DNA of 64,000 nt from UBA6107 sp034430175 (GTDB lineage: Bacteria; Chloroflexota; Anaerolineae; Anaerolineales; Anaerolineaceae). The translations under genes were made by a program, and so were the position numbers. Under the pieces are notes generated by a model that saw nothing but the letters and a program-made list of their open reading frames with translations, did not search any database and had not been told where the DNA came from. The stretch lies in assembly GCA_034430175.1 (NCBI GenBank), contig DAOUFI010000004.1, forward strand, positions 62,001 to 126,000. The letters run 5' to 3'. Shown here piece by piece: positions 8,793-17,440 of the stretch; the stretch's first letter is position 1; each line of letters begins with the position of its first letter.

Positions 8793-10001
8793 ATGGCATA
8801 CGATATTTTGATTAAAAACGCAAAGACGCGCGAATCTGCTGGAAAACTGGTACAGATCGCCATTGAAAAAGGCAAGATCGTCAAAATCGCCGAGCAGATT
8901 GACGGCGACGCAGCCAAAACCATCGACGCCGGCGGCAACTTGGTGACCGGTTCATTCATCAACGGTCACTTGCACCTGGATAAGGTTTACACCCTGGCCA
9001 GGATGGACGATAAAGCCATCAATGCCTACGTGGATGGCGGCATGGGCGGCGCGATGACCGCCATTGAGCTGGCTGCCAAGGTTAAGGAAGAATACGACGA
9101 GAAATGGATCATCGAAAACGTTCGCAAGGCGCTTGACCTGGCAGTGCGCTACGGCAATACCCACATCCGCGCTTTCGCCGATACCGATACCACCGGAAAA
9201 CTTGAGGGCGTCAAAGCCCTGTTGAAAGCCCGCGAAGAATACAAAGGTCGGGTGGAAGTCCAGGTTGTGGCCTTCCCGCAAGACGGCGTGGTGCGCGATC
9301 CAGGCGCAGAAGACTACGTGGAAGAAGCCCTCAAGATGGGCGCTGACGTGGTAGGTGGCATTCCCTGGATCGAATACACCGAAGCCGACGAGCAGGAGCA
9401 CATCGACCGAATGTTCAAGCTGGCCAAGAAATACAACAAAGACGTGTCCATGCTGATCGACGATGCCGGCGATCCTACCCTGCGCACGCTAGAGATGCTT
9501 GCAGTCACCACCCTGCGCGAAGGCTGGCAGGGACGCGTGACCGTGCAGCACGCCCGCGCCATGGCGCTCTATCCGGAACCCTACTACCGCAAGATCGAAG
9601 CCCTGCTGAAGAAGGGTAATATCGGTCTCGTTTCCGACCCGCAGACCGGCCCGCTCTATGCCCGCGTCAAGTCGCTCTACAACGCCGGTGTCAGCGTAGC
9701 CCTCGGACAGGACGACATCGCAGACGCGTACTATCCGTTCGGTCGCAACAACATGCAGGAAGTGGCCTTCCTGGCTGCCCACCTGATGAACATGGTCAGC
9801 CGCCCCGAAATGGAGATTCTCTTCGATCTGATTACCACCAACGCCGCCAAAGCCCTGGGCATTAAGAACTACGGCCTCAAGGAAGGCTGCGACGCCGACC
9901 TGGTGGTGCTCGATGCCGCCAACGTTTGGGAAGCCCTCTGGTCGCACGACTATCCGCTGTACGTCATCAAAAACGGCGTGGATATCACGGTACGGAAATA
10001 G
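8793..10001 (+). CDS. cytosine deaminase-like amidohydrolase with altered active site
   Basis: Amidohydrolase-superfamily protein of 402 residues, related to CodA. Conserved landmarks are HLHLDK (metal-binding HxH), VAFPQDG (Gln equivalent to the substrate-binding Gln of CodA), GADVVGGIP, VQHARAM (metal His) and GQDDIAD (metal Asp). The CodA segment HCDE, which supplies a metal-ligand His and the catalytic Glu, aligns without gaps to LIDD here. The His is therefore lost and the Glu is replaced by Asp. Hydrolysis of an oxidised purine or other cyclic amide is plausible, but simple cytosine deamination is doubtful. AAGGAGAG precedes the ATG. It is the last gene of the operon. Confidence 0.8.
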   Translation: MAYDILIKNAKTRESAGKLVQIAIEKGKIVKIAEQIDGDAAKTIDAGGNLVTGSFINGHLHLDKVYTLARMDDKAINAYVDGGMGGAMTAIELAAKVKEEYDEKWIIENVRKALDLAVRYGNTHIRAFADTDTTGKLEGVKALLKAREEYKGRVEVQVVAFPQDGVVRDPGAEDYVEEALKMGADVVGGIPWIEYTEADEQEHIDRMFKLAKKYNKDVSMLIDDAGDPTLRTLEMLAVTTLREGWQGRVTVQHARAMALYPEPYYRKIEALLKKGNIGLVSDPQTGPLYARVKSLYNAGVSVALGQDDIADAYYPFGRNNMQEVAFLAAHLMNMVSRPEMEILFDLITTNAAKALGIKNYGLKEGCDADLVVLDAANVWEALWSHDYPLYVIKNGVDITVRK

Positions 10002-10021
10002 ATTACCTTTCGAGATAATAA

Positions 10022-10050
10022 GAATGCGGGACCTTTGTCCCGCATTCATT
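10022..10050. terminator. bidirectional terminator between purine and ars genes
   Basis: An 11-bp perfect stem (GAATGCGGGAC/GTCCCGCATTC) with a 4-nt loop lies between the convergent amidohydrolase and acr3 genes. It is followed by a weak T-rich tail on both strands. Confidence 0.7.
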
Positions 10051-10066
10051 TGTGTAAGCGGTCTGC

Positions 10067-11125
10067 TCATGCCTTCTCGGGCCACCACTTGCGCTTGAAC
10101 CAGAAGGCCAGGTTCACCAGTCCGATCATTACCGGCACTTCTACCAGCGGACCGATCACCGCGGCGAAGGCCTGACCGGAGTTGAGTCCGAACACTGCCA
10201 CCGACACGGCGATGGCTAGCTCAAAGTTATTGCTGGCAGCCGTGAAGGAGAGGGTGGTGCTCTTGGCGTAATCCGCTCCGGCACGCTTGCTCATCCAGAA
10301 GCTGACCACGAACATCACCGCAAAGTAGATCAGCAGCGGGATCGCGATGCGCACCACATCCAGCGGGATCGAAACGATGAGATCGCCCTTGAGGCTGAAC
10401 ATGACGATGATGGTGAAGAGCAGCGCAATGAGGGTGAGGGGACTGATGCGCGGCAGGAACTTCTTCTCGTACCACTCTTTACCTTTGAATTTGAGGCAAA
10501 GGAAGCGCGTCAACAGCCCGGCTAAAAAGGGAATACCCAGGTAGATGAACACGCTCTTGGCGATCTGCCCGATGGTGATGTTCACTTCGCTGCCCTGCAT
10601 GCCAAACAGCGGCAGCAGCACGGTGACGAATAGGTAGGCATAAACACTGTAGAAGAGCACCTGGAAGATGCTGTTGAAAGCCACCAGACCGGCCGCGTAT
10701 TCGCGATCGCCGTGAGCCAGGTCGTTCCAGACGATGACCATGGCGATGCAGCGTGCCAGCCCGATCATGATGAGACCGATCATGTATTCGGGTTTGTCAC
10801 GCAAAAAGAGAATCGCCAGAGCGAACATCAGCAGCGGACCGATGACCCAGTTTTGAATCAAGGATAACAACAATACTTTGCGGTTGCGGAAAACATCGCC
10901 CAGTTCTTCATAATGCACCTTGGCCAGGGGCGGGTACATCATCAGGATCAATCCCACCGCGATGGGAATGTTGGTGGTGCCGACGGCGAAACGGTTGATG
11001 AAATCTTTGGTGCCGGGGATGAAATATCCCAGCGCTACGCCGATGCCCATAGCCATGAAGATCCAAAGCGTCAGGAATCGGTCAAGTAGCTTCAGGCGAG
11101 GTTGGTTTGAGGTTGTTTCACTCAT
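10067..11125 (-). CDS. acr3: ACR3-type arsenite efflux permease
   Basis: Arsenite exporter of 352 residues with about ten hydrophobic segments. Family hallmarks include LILMMYPPLAKVHYEELG near residue 60, GPLLMFALAILFL, GLARCIAMVIVWNDLA with the essential Cys (about residue 130), and SFTAASNNFELAIAV in the C-terminal half. It is co-directional with arsR 11 nt upstream, forming an arsR-acr3 operon. GGAG lies 8 nt before the ATG. Function is confident from family and context. Confidence 0.95.
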   Translation of the reverse strand: MSETTSNQPRLKLLDRFLTLWIFMAMGIGVALGYFIPGTKDFINRFAVGTTNIPIAVGLILMMYPPLAKVHYEELGDVFRNRKVLLLSLIQNWVIGPLLMFALAILFLRDKPEYMIGLIMIGLARCIAMVIVWNDLAHGDREYAAGLVAFNSIFQVLFYSVYAYLFVTVLLPLFGMQGSEVNITIGQIAKSVFIYLGIPFLAGLLTRFLCLKFKGKEWYEKKFLPRISPLTLIALLFTIIVMFSLKGDLIVSIPLDVVRIAIPLLIYFAVMFVVSFWMSKRAGADYAKSTTLSFTAASNNFELAIAVSVAVFGLNSGQAFAAVIGPLVEVPVMIGLVNLAFWFKRKWWPEKA

Positions 11126-11136
11126 GGGGTCTCCAA

Positions 11137-11508
11137 TCAGTCACAGGATTTGTTCGGGGTGGGGGAGTAACTGCACTCACTAATTTGGGGTAATTCGTAA
11201 GTGGGAAGGGTCAAACCCAAAATCCCGGCTGCCTGGTTGATCAGATCCAACCAGCGGGGGTCGGTGAGGTGATAAAAAATGAATCGTCCGGAACGTTCAG
11301 ATTCAACCAATCCGGCATCACGTAACAACATCAACTGTTGTGATATATACGCCTGACGTTGGCCAAGCAGCGCTTCAAGTTGGCACACGCAGGCTTTATC
11401 ATTTCCAATGGCGAGAAGTATATTGAGCCGAGCAGGTTGACCTATCATGGCAAAAGCATCTGCCATTTGCTGAGGAATGGGTGTATACTCTGACATATTC
11501 ATAAACAT
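11137..11508 (-). CDS. arsR: ArsR-family metalloregulator
   Basis: Winged-helix repressor of about 120 residues. The metal-sensing helix carries KACVCQLEALLG, matching the CxC site of E. coli-type ArsR, and is followed by the recognition helix QAYISQQLMLLRDAGLV. Further Cys residues lie at the C-terminus. It should release DNA when bound to As(III). Three in-frame ATGs (11508, 11502, 11496) are possible, and a palindrome overlaps them, so the exact start is unsure. It is divergent from the thioredoxin-like/arsP/arsC genes. Confidence 0.92.
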   Translation of the reverse strand: MFMNMSEYTPIPQQMADAFAMIGQPARLNILLAIGNDKACVCQLEALLGQRQAYISQQLMLLRDAGLVESERSGRFIFYHLTDPRWLDLINQAAGILGLTLPTYELPQISECSYSPTPNKSCD

Positions 11509-11512
11509 GAAT
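11497..11512. promoter_or_regulatory. candidate ArsR operator
   Basis: ATTCATAAACATGAAT has perfect 6-bp arms around 4 nt, in the style of ArsR/SmtB operators. It covers the arsR start region and lies 34 nt before the start of the divergent redox gene, so one bound dimer could control both directions. Confidence 0.6.
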
Positions 11513-11545
11513 GTATTATATCAGATTTATGAAAGGATAAATTAT

Positions 11546-11782
11546 ATGGATATCAAGATTTTGGGTGGTGGGTGCGCGAATTGTAAGCGCCTGGAACAGA
11601 TTGCCCGCAAGGTTGCCGCGGAAAACCAGATCGATGCCAGTTTTGAAGACGTTAAGGATTTTGCAGAGATCATGAAATTCGGTGTGATGAGCACGCCAGC
11701 CCTGGTGGTGAATGGAAAAGTGCTTTGTTCCGGCCGGGTGCCTGATGAAAATGAAGTAACTGCCTGGTTGAAAGCTGCATAA
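11546..11782 (+). CDS. small thioredoxin-fold redox protein (CANC)
   Basis: Redox protein of 78 residues, of the small redox-active disulfide type. It begins MDIKILGGGCANCKRLEQ with a CANC active site at residues 10-13, and the cis-Pro loop is VMSTPALVV. The ATG at 11546 has AAAGGA upstream; an earlier in-frame start would run into the divergent promoter. Proteins of this kind commonly accompany ArsP-like permeases and may reduce arsenical intermediates or the arsenate reductase; this role is inferred from context. The permease starts 3 nt after its stop. Confidence 0.88.
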   Translation: MDIKILGGGCANCKRLEQIARKVAAENQIDASFEDVKDFAEIMKFGVMSTPALVVNGKVLCSGRVPDENEVTAWLKAA

Positions 11783-11785
11783 AAA

Positions 11786-12838
11786 ATGGTCGTGGATAAA
11801 ATCTCAGAACCACAATCAAATAAAAAGCCGGTTCGACTCTTTTTGCTGCTGGGGGTTCTGGCAATTGTCTGGTGGCTGGCATACCATTATATTCAACCAC
11901 TTTCGCAATGGTTCGTATATAAATTGCTGCGTATCCCTGCCGGGTCGCACCTGGGCGAGTCACTGGCATTTTTCTTCTACGACGTCCCGAAGATCCTGCT
12001 GCTGCTCTCAGGGATGATCTTCCTTATTTCAATCTTGCGTACGTTCTTCACACCTGAGCGCACTCGCAAATTGCTTGGCGGTAAACGTGAGGGGGTGGGG
12101 AATGTACTGGCAGCGATGCTGGGTATTGTCACTCCTTTCTGCTCCTGCTCTGCGGTTCCACTATTCATTGGTTTTGTCGAAAGCGGAATTCCTCTGGGTG
12201 TGACTTTCTCTTTTCTCATCGCCGCCCCCACCATCAATGAGGTGGCGGTTGTGATGCTGCTTGGTTTGGTCGGTTGGAAAGTGATGTTATTGTACATCCT
12301 AAGCGGATTGGTCATCGCGATTTTGGCCGGTATTCTCATTGGACGCATGAAGCTTGAAAGTGGAGTCGAAGATTTTGTATGGCAGATTCAGGCAGCCGAA
12401 ACATCATTCGATGAGAGGCTAACCTGGGAGGCTCGGATTCACAGGGCGGCTGGATCGGTGAAAGAGATTGTAGGCAAGGTTTGGCTGTATGTCATCATTG
12501 GGATTGCCGTGGGCGCAGCCATCCATGGTTATGTACCCGAAGCTGCTCTTGCCGCGGTAATGGGCAAACAAGCCTGGTGGAGCGTCCCAGCGGCTGTGCT
12601 ATTGGGAATTCCGCTCTATTCCAACGCGGCCGGGGTTATCCCGGTGGTCAGCGCGCTGATGGAAAAGGGAGCGTCTCTTGGCACGGTGCTGGCCTTCATG
12701 ATGTCGGTAGTCGGTCTCAGTTTGCCTGAGATGATCATCCTGCGCCGTGTCTTGAAACCAAAACTACTAGGGATCTTTATCGCCATTCTGGCAGCAGCGT
12801 TCATCCTGATTGGTTACCTGTTCAATCTGGTGCTGTAA
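11786..12838 (+). CDS. ArsP/DUF318-type permease
   Basis: Membrane protein of 350 residues with about eight hydrophobic segments. The family motif TPFCSCSAVPLFIGF (about residue 115) has the paired Cys known in ArsP for methylarsenite export, and LGIPLYSNAAGVIPV occurs in the second half. It begins directly after the CANC redox gene and is followed by arsenate reductase, so it belongs to the arsenic response. The substrate could be a trivalent organoarsenical or arsenite. Confidence 0.85.
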   Translation: MVVDKISEPQSNKKPVRLFLLLGVLAIVWWLAYHYIQPLSQWFVYKLLRIPAGSHLGESLAFFFYDVPKILLLLSGMIFLISILRTFFTPERTRKLLGGKREGVGNVLAAMLGIVTPFCSCSAVPLFIGFVESGIPLGVTFSFLIAAPTINEVAVVMLLGLVGWKVMLLYILSGLVIAILAGILIGRMKLESGVEDFVWQIQAAETSFDERLTWEARIHRAAGSVKEIVGKVWLYVIIGIAVGAAIHGYVPEAALAAVMGKQAWWSVPAAVLLGIPLYSNAAGVIPVVSALMEKGASLGTVLAFMMSVVGLSLPEMIILRRVLKPKLLGIFIAILAAAFILIGYLFNLVL

Positions 12839-12931
12839 TTTGGCTCCGTTAATCGAAAGTTAACCTGTCAATAACCGGGTGATAACTCTTTTGGAATATC
12901 ATCTCTCTGTGATCTTTAAATAGAGGTGACT

Positions 12932-13348
12932 ATGACGAAGGATAAGGTTTTATTTCTTTGTACTGGTAATTCCTGCCGCAGCCAGATGGCTGAGGCATTC
13001 TTACGGCAACTCGCGGGAGATCAATTTGAAGTATTCAGCGCGGGGTTGCAACCTTCTGCGATTCATCCTTTTACCTATCAGGTGATGGCTGAAAAAGGTT
13101 TGGATCTGGCCGGGCAGCGATCAAAATCGGTGGATGAATACCTGGGCAAAGTCAATTTCCAGTACCTTATCACAGTCTGTGATGACGCGGACAAGAATTG
13201 CCCCACAATTTGGCCGGGTGTGGTCAGCCGTATGCACTGGTCTTTCGAAGACCCCGCCAAATTCGATGGCAGCGAAGAAGACAAATTGAACAAATTTCGA
13301 GAGGTGCGGGACCAGATCTACCAACGAATTATTGATTGGGCGGGTTGA
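12932..13348 (+). CDS. arsC: arsenate reductase, low-molecular-weight phosphatase type
   Basis: Reduces arsenate to arsenite for export. The 138-residue protein starts with VLFLCTGNSCRSQMAEA, the Cx5R loop of the thioredoxin-coupled ArsC/LMW-PTPase family, and has a downstream ITVCDDADKNCP segment carrying the redox Cys pair. The ATG at 12932 has AGAGGTGA just upstream, better than the GTG at 12926. It closes the rightward ars operon; the 93-nt gap before it may hold its own promoter. Confidence 0.92.
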   Translation: MTKDKVLFLCTGNSCRSQMAEAFLRQLAGDQFEVFSAGLQPSAIHPFTYQVMAEKGLDLAGQRSKSVDEYLGKVNFQYLITVCDDADKNCPTIWPGVVSRMHWSFEDPAKFDGSEEDKLNKFREVRDQIYQRIIDWAG

Positions 13349-13379
13349 ACGAGCGTTCAAACATAAATAAGTAAAAACT

Positions 13380-13402
13380 CCGGTTTTCTATCAGGAAACC
13401 GG
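13380..13402. terminator. bidirectional terminator between arsC and flavoprotein genes
   Basis: CCGGTTTTC and GGAAACCGG form a 9-bp stem with a 5-nt loop at the convergent ends of two genes. The stem overlaps the last codons of the leftward flavoprotein. Confidence 0.6.
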
Positions 13403-14671
13403 GGTTTCTTCTCTGATCGCGCTCCCCGCGACAGCGCCGGAACTGAACGCGAATTGAAGGTTGTAACCGCCACACGGACCCACCACATCCAATGTTTCGC
13501 CAACCAGGTACAGCCCGGGGACGACCCTGGATTGCATGGTGGTCGGATCCACTTCCCCGACGGGCACGCCGCCGGCGCTCACCTGACAATATTCGAAACC
13601 GCGAACGCCAGTCACCTTCAGCGGCAAGGAAGTGATCAAGGCCATCAGCGCGTCCAATTGGGCATCGCTGGTTTTCGAGAGCAGGGCGTCTTTGGGCAAT
13701 CCGGCTCGCGCGATCAGAAACGCTGACAACTTGGGCGGAAGCGCGCCACCGGGGATCACCATCAAGGGGATCTTCTCATGACGGTGTTGATGGGTGAGGG
13801 CTCGAACAGCGTCTTCGTGGTCGGGCAGAAAGTTGAGACGCAATTCAAAGTGGGTTTCTGGATGGCGTGAAATGTGATGCGACAAATCCATCACACCGGG
13901 GCCGTTGATTCCCCATTCTGTGAAGATAATGTTTCCGGTGGTTTCGGCGACTGGCTGGGGTACGGCTCCTCTCGCTTCACTCGGGGGTACAAGAAAGGCA
14001 ACATGTTGTGCTCCTGCATAAATCAACGAAACATGCGCATCCACCCGCACGCCTTGCAAGGGACGAAATACCTTCATCTCGCAGGTCACCGGCGCCAGGG
14101 CGGGGACGAGGGGAAGAACGGTATGACCGAGCGTTTTGAGAGAAGGGAACAGTTCGCCTTTTGAACCGAGTGTCGGGTAGGCTTTTCCGCCGGCAGCCAG
14201 GATTAGTTTTTTACAGGTGAGGTCCGGCTGGCCGTCAATCTTGAGGGTAAAACCAGCGGGCGATTTGCGAATGGATGAAATGTGGCATCCCAACCGCACA
14301 TTCACCCCGGCGCGCTGCAGGGCCGAGTCGAAGGCAGACGCGACAGTTTGGGCTGAATCGGAGATTGGATAGAACCAGCCATCCGCAGTGGAGGTGGTGA
14401 GCACACCGATCTCATTCAAGAAACTCAGCAGGTCTTCATGACCAAATTTCGTGAGCAGCGTCTCCATCCATGCGGGGTCCGCGCAGGTATATCGTTCCGC
14501 GCTGACGCCCTGGTTGGTGAGGTTAGCTCGCCCACTGCCGGTGACCATTAATTTACGGCCCACAACGGCATTGCTTTCGAGCAGGGTTACCTGAACACCA
14601 GCTTTCGCGGCGAAGAGCGCGGCGGTCATACCGGCAGGTCCGGCACCGATGATGGCTATCGAATTAGGCAT
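13391..14671 (-). CDS. BaiN/HI0933-family FAD-dependent oxidoreductase
   Basis: Flavoprotein of 426 residues in the BaiN/YhiN family. The N-terminal dinucleotide-binding motif is IAIIGAGPAGMTAALFAAKAG, with GRKLMVTGSGRANLTN near residue 47 typical of this family. Middle landmarks are LILAAGGKAYPTLGSKGE and the end is GLYLVGETLDVVGPCGGYNLQFAF, which holds FAD. The physiological substrate of most members is unknown. It stands alone, convergent with arsC. Confidence 0.9.
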   Translation of the reverse strand: MPNSIAIIGAGPAGMTAALFAAKAGVQVTLLESNAVVGRKLMVTGSGRANLTNQGVSAERYTCADPAWMETLLTKFGHEDLLSFLNEIGVLTTSTADGWFYPISDSAQTVASAFDSALQRAGVNVRLGCHISSIRKSPAGFTLKIDGQPDLTCKKLILAAGGKAYPTLGSKGELFPSLKTLGHTVLPLVPALAPVTCEMKVFRPLQGVRVDAHVSLIYAGAQHVAFLVPPSEARGAVPQPVAETTGNIIFTEWGINGPGVMDLSHHISRHPETHFELRLNFLPDHEDAVRALTHQHRHEKIPLMVIPGGALPPKLSAFLIARAGLPKDALLSKTSDAQLDALMALITSLPLKVTGVRGFEYCQVSAGGVPVGEVDPTTMQSRVVPGLYLVGETLDVVGPCGGYNLQFAFSSGAVAGSAIREETPVS

Positions 14672-14702
14672 ATCCTCATTTTACAATCAAACGCGAGAGA
14701 AT

Positions 14703-14734
14703 AAAAAAAGAGGTGCGTTTTTAATCCGCACCTC
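14703..14734 (-). terminator. intrinsic terminator of the secreted-protein gene
   Basis: GAGGTGCG and CGCACCTC pair around a 9-nt loop, followed on the minus strand by a run of seven Ts. It lies 20 nt past the stop codon. Confidence 0.8.
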
Positions 14735-14753
14735 CTGTGTTTTACACGATTGA

Positions 14754-15512
14754 TCAGCAACCACCACCCACAGAACAGGGATCAATTTCTGTGGTGTCGA
14801 TTTCCAGGGTGCTTTCCACTGTGCAGCCAGCGGCAGAGATCTGGAAGATGGCGGTGCCGTATTCGTAGGCGACTAATGGAGAAGCCATAAAGTCCGCATA
14901 GATGATGCCACTATCCCAATACTCATATGAAATCGCGCTTCCTTTTGACGCAACAACCAGGCCGTCAAATCCTTTGAGGAGTTTATAGGTCACTTTCGTG
15001 CCAACGGGGAGATTGGGGACATAGGCGTATAGATAGTAGCCGTCCGCGTCAGGATACATTGGATCAGATGACGCGTCCCAGTAAGCCATGTACCACTCTG
15101 ATGTGTCATATTGGCAAGCGGATTTGTTGGCTGGTTTTGTATAGTACATGAACAACGCGTAAGTTCCAGCTGCGGGAGCCATCGCGCAAGCCTGATATTC
15201 ACTTTCATCGTTAGCGCGCGTATTAGATGTCTCCAGGGCGACCCAACCATTTTCCGCCAGCTGATAGATCACCGGGGTCCAACCATAACCGCCCTCTCTA
15301 AATGGATGGCAAATGGTGGTGGCTGAATCGATCTTCACGCCGCTACCGTACAACTGCATCCAGGTGGCGGGAGCGGGGTTCACAGCCAGGTCTATGCTGA
15401 CGTCTGTTCCGGTGTTCCATTCGTCGGCTTTCGCGGAGACACTTCTTACCGTACCAATGAAGGCAATCACCATAACCAGAATTGCAGATAGTAATAAGGG
15501 CATTCTTTTCAT
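14754..15512 (-). CDS. secreted protein, paralogue of the 46.9 kb protein
   Basis: Exported protein of 252 residues with a classical signal peptide ending near SVSA. No known domain is recognised. It clearly matches the protein at 46850-47602: both share WNTGT/WNAGT, an aPAP-x-W-Q motif, CHPF, YGWT-x-x-IYQL, GTYALF, WYM-Y-D, GYYL-AYVPN-PVG and SAAGC. A third copy is decayed at 16.5 kb. Several conserved Cys suggest disulfides. ATG 15512 has GGAGGG 7 nt upstream. The C-terminal tail is Cys/Gly-rich. Confidence 0.82.
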   Translation of the reverse strand: MKRMPLLLSAILVMVIAFIGTVRSVSAKADEWNTGTDVSIDLAVNPAPATWMQLYGSGVKIDSATTICHPFREGGYGWTPVIYQLAENGWVALETSNTRANDESEYQACAMAPAAGTYALFMYYTKPANKSACQYDTSEWYMAYWDASSDPMYPDADGYYLYAYVPNLPVGTKVTYKLLKGFDGLVVASKGSAISYEYWDSGIIYADFMASPLVAYEYGTAIFQISAAGCTVESTLEIDTTEIDPCSVGGGC

Positions 15513-15919
15513 TATTTTCCCTCCGAGCAATGAATTGTTAATTAATTATATAACAGGAAAATGAATTTTTTGTGTAGACGAGGTATAAAGGGAGTAAGTG
15601 ATTGAATGAAAAAATCAAAATTTTTTCACGAAAACCGGGTGATCGATACTGACCAGGGTTTTTTTATTTCACCAATACTCAGCCATGGTAAAATTCGCCT
15701 AACCGCATCCAGAATTAATATTTCGTTGTTACTTGAAGTTATTAACCCATTTGACTTGGAATACGTGCTTTTTAATGGTGGGATAGGGTAATCCAGTTTC
15801 TTGTTTTGCGTTTTTACTTAGGTTGATCACGAGCTTATTTTCCTGCATTTATTTTTATTAATCATTTGCAATTACCATTCGTTTATTTTCAACAATAACA
15901 AAAAAAGGAGAGTTGAAGA
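15513..15919. other. AT-rich gap without convincing gene
   Basis: This 407-nt divergent gap should hold promoters for both flanking secreted-protein genes. A 61-codon frame at 15606-15791 (starting MKKSKFFHENR) has only a distant GGAG and no recognisable family, so it is not called. No strong inverted repeat was seen. Confidence 0.4.
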
Positions 15920-16396
15920 ATGAAGAAAATCTTTACCATATCCATCGTACTTTTGATTGCTGCCGGGTTGATTTCAGCTTGCATCCCGGACTTTAGCGCC
16001 TTATCGGAATCCAATTCAGCCGACGAGGATACTGAAGAAGTTTATGTTGCTCCAGCCGAGCCAACCGCAACGCCTTATCCGTCGATTGAGGATGAATCGT
16101 TCTGTGAATCGATCGATAAATCGACATACGCGTGCATCAATCCGACTGACACCTTTGGAAAGTATGACGATATCTATTTCTACTTCCGTATCCGAAATTA
16201 TCCAAGTTCCACATTCAAGGCTGAGTGGAGTTACCACAATGGCGGTAAGATTTCGACCTATGAAATGACGATTAAGGGCAATGGTAAGTATTATTTCTAC
16301 ATTTCCCCGAATTCATCATGGAAGAGCGGTGACGCGTTCTTAAATCTCTATGTGGATGGGGTATTACACAAAACCTATTACTTCTCCATTAAATGA
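15920..16396 (+). CDS. lipoprotein with acidic linker and beta-rich domain
   Basis: Lipoprotein of 158 residues; lipobox ISAC with Cys about residue 21. An acidic, Pro/Thr-containing linker (about 25-52) is followed by a beta-rich domain (SFCESIDKS..., DIYFYFRIRN, FKAEWSYHNG, KYYFYISP, FLNLYVDG) resembling an Ig-like fold. No family is identified with confidence. AAAGGAGAG lies 11 nt before the ATG. A terminator follows, so it is monocistronic. Confidence 0.8.
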   Translation: MKKIFTISIVLLIAAGLISACIPDFSALSESNSADEDTEEVYVAPAEPTATPYPSIEDESFCESIDKSTYACINPTDTFGKYDDIYFYFRIRNYPSSTFKAEWSYHNGGKISTYEMTIKGNGKYYFYISPNSSWKSGDAFLNLYVDGVLHKTYYFSIK

Positions 16397-16455
16397 TTAA
16401 TTATGATCGGGAATTACTCGGGTGATAGTAATAATTCGTCATCAGGTTGACCAAA

Positions 16456-16485
16456 AATCTCTCCCTCAAGCAGGGAGAGATTTTC
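16456..16485 (+). terminator. intrinsic terminator after lipoprotein gene
   Basis: AATCTCTCCCT and AGGGAGAGATT form an 11-bp stem with a short loop and a TTTTC tail, 60 nt past the stop codon. Confidence 0.85.
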
Positions 16486-16496
16486 ATCGTGGACCA

Positions 16497-16783
16497 CTAG
16501 AATTCAGTGACAGGCATGTTTACTTCGAAGACTTTGGAGCAACCAGCAGCTGAAATATGGAATTTGGCAATGTGTGAATCACCAGCGAAAAATCGGGCGG
16601 ACATGAAGTTAGCGTAAGGTTCTTAACTGTGTACAACCGCGCTGCCTGATCCCTCCATCTCCAACCATTCATACCTTGAAGCAGGCTGAATATGGCTTTT
16701 ATGCCCACCGGCGAGTTGTTTGCGTTCGATGTCATGACACTCGTTGGAGGAATCCTCAATACCGGCGTCAGCTTCATGATCAA
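16497..16783 (-). pseudogene. decayed third copy of the secreted-protein family
   Basis: On the minus strand, NNSPVGIKAIFSLLQGMNGW corresponds to the NLPVGTKVTYKLLKGFDG region of the 14.8 kb protein. After a frameshift, EGSGSAVVHS, an in-frame TAA and EPYANFMSARFF correspond to SKGSAISYEYWDSGIIYADFM. HISAAGCSKVFEVN then matches the C-terminal SAAGC region, ending at a TAG at 16497-16499. A frameshift and a nonsense codon are thus needed to restore it. The N-terminal half of the family is missing or unrecognisable upstream. Confidence 0.6.
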
Positions 16784-16939
16784 TGTCGCAATCGCAACAA
16801 ATCCTTTTTTCTGTTCTCCCTAGTAGGTTTTGGACGCTTGAATATTAATGAGCGCGAAATATTGAACACCGAAAAATGGCATATATCTCTTGAGTCCGGG
16901 GGTGTTGAGAGATTCTGGATTTTCCAGTCCCCTAAAGCA

Positions 16940-17179
16940 TCAATCATTGCTTTGAAGCTTCTTGAACACCACCCAGCCTTCTTCAAGGTTCACTTCTACT
17001 ACTTTCCATCCGGCTGCCACCCACGGCGCGCCTTTTTTATTGGCCCACCATGTTTCTTCCTGCCGGGCGATGTTTGGAAGGTAATCTCCCAGAATATCTT
17101 CCAACTGCTCGAAAATCAGCGCGACAGACGCGGACTGCGTGCCTGCCAGGTATCGGGTCAATGGATCCATCACGATCAT
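16940..17179 (-). CDS. small DUF7662-like protein
   Basis: Protein of 79 residues with the pattern of a small conserved domain: MDPLTRYL near the start, VALIFEQLEDILGDYLP, AR-x5-WWANKK, and WVAAGWKVVEVNLEEGWVVF at the end. I recall this as the DUF7662 signature, function unknown. The ATG at 17179 has GGAGGG 5 nt upstream. A longer open frame on the opposite strand (16676-17251) has poor composition and is judged a shadow. Confidence 0.7.
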   Translation of the reverse strand: MIVMDPLTRYLAGTQSASVALIFEQLEDILGDYLPNIARQEETWWANKKGAPWVAAGWKVVEVNLEEGWVVFKKLQSND

Positions 17180-17440
17180 TCAACCCTCCATGAAACTCAG
17201 TCATCAAAACCGCTCAACCAGAGGGAAAATGAAAATCGTAAACCAGGTTAATTCACATAAAAGAGAAAACAACTCTCGCCATGCCCAACTAATATTATGA
17301 TAGTGGAAAGAAATTTAAATTCAACCTTTGAATTGTGGAGATTTTTAGAAAATACGCGCGTTTAACCAATCTCATTTAATGTTATATTAGTTTTAGCTTA
17401 TCAAGATTTCCTGAGTGTGTTTGTAGGAGTAGAGGAAAAA

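Noticed and set aside
15606..15791. 61-codon rightward frame
   Set aside because: No ribosome site at proper spacing, odd composition, and no family.
16676..17251. 191-codon rightward frame
   Set aside because: Composition rich in Arg/His/Cys/Phe is not protein-like, and it lies opposite a convincing small gene and a pseudogene.
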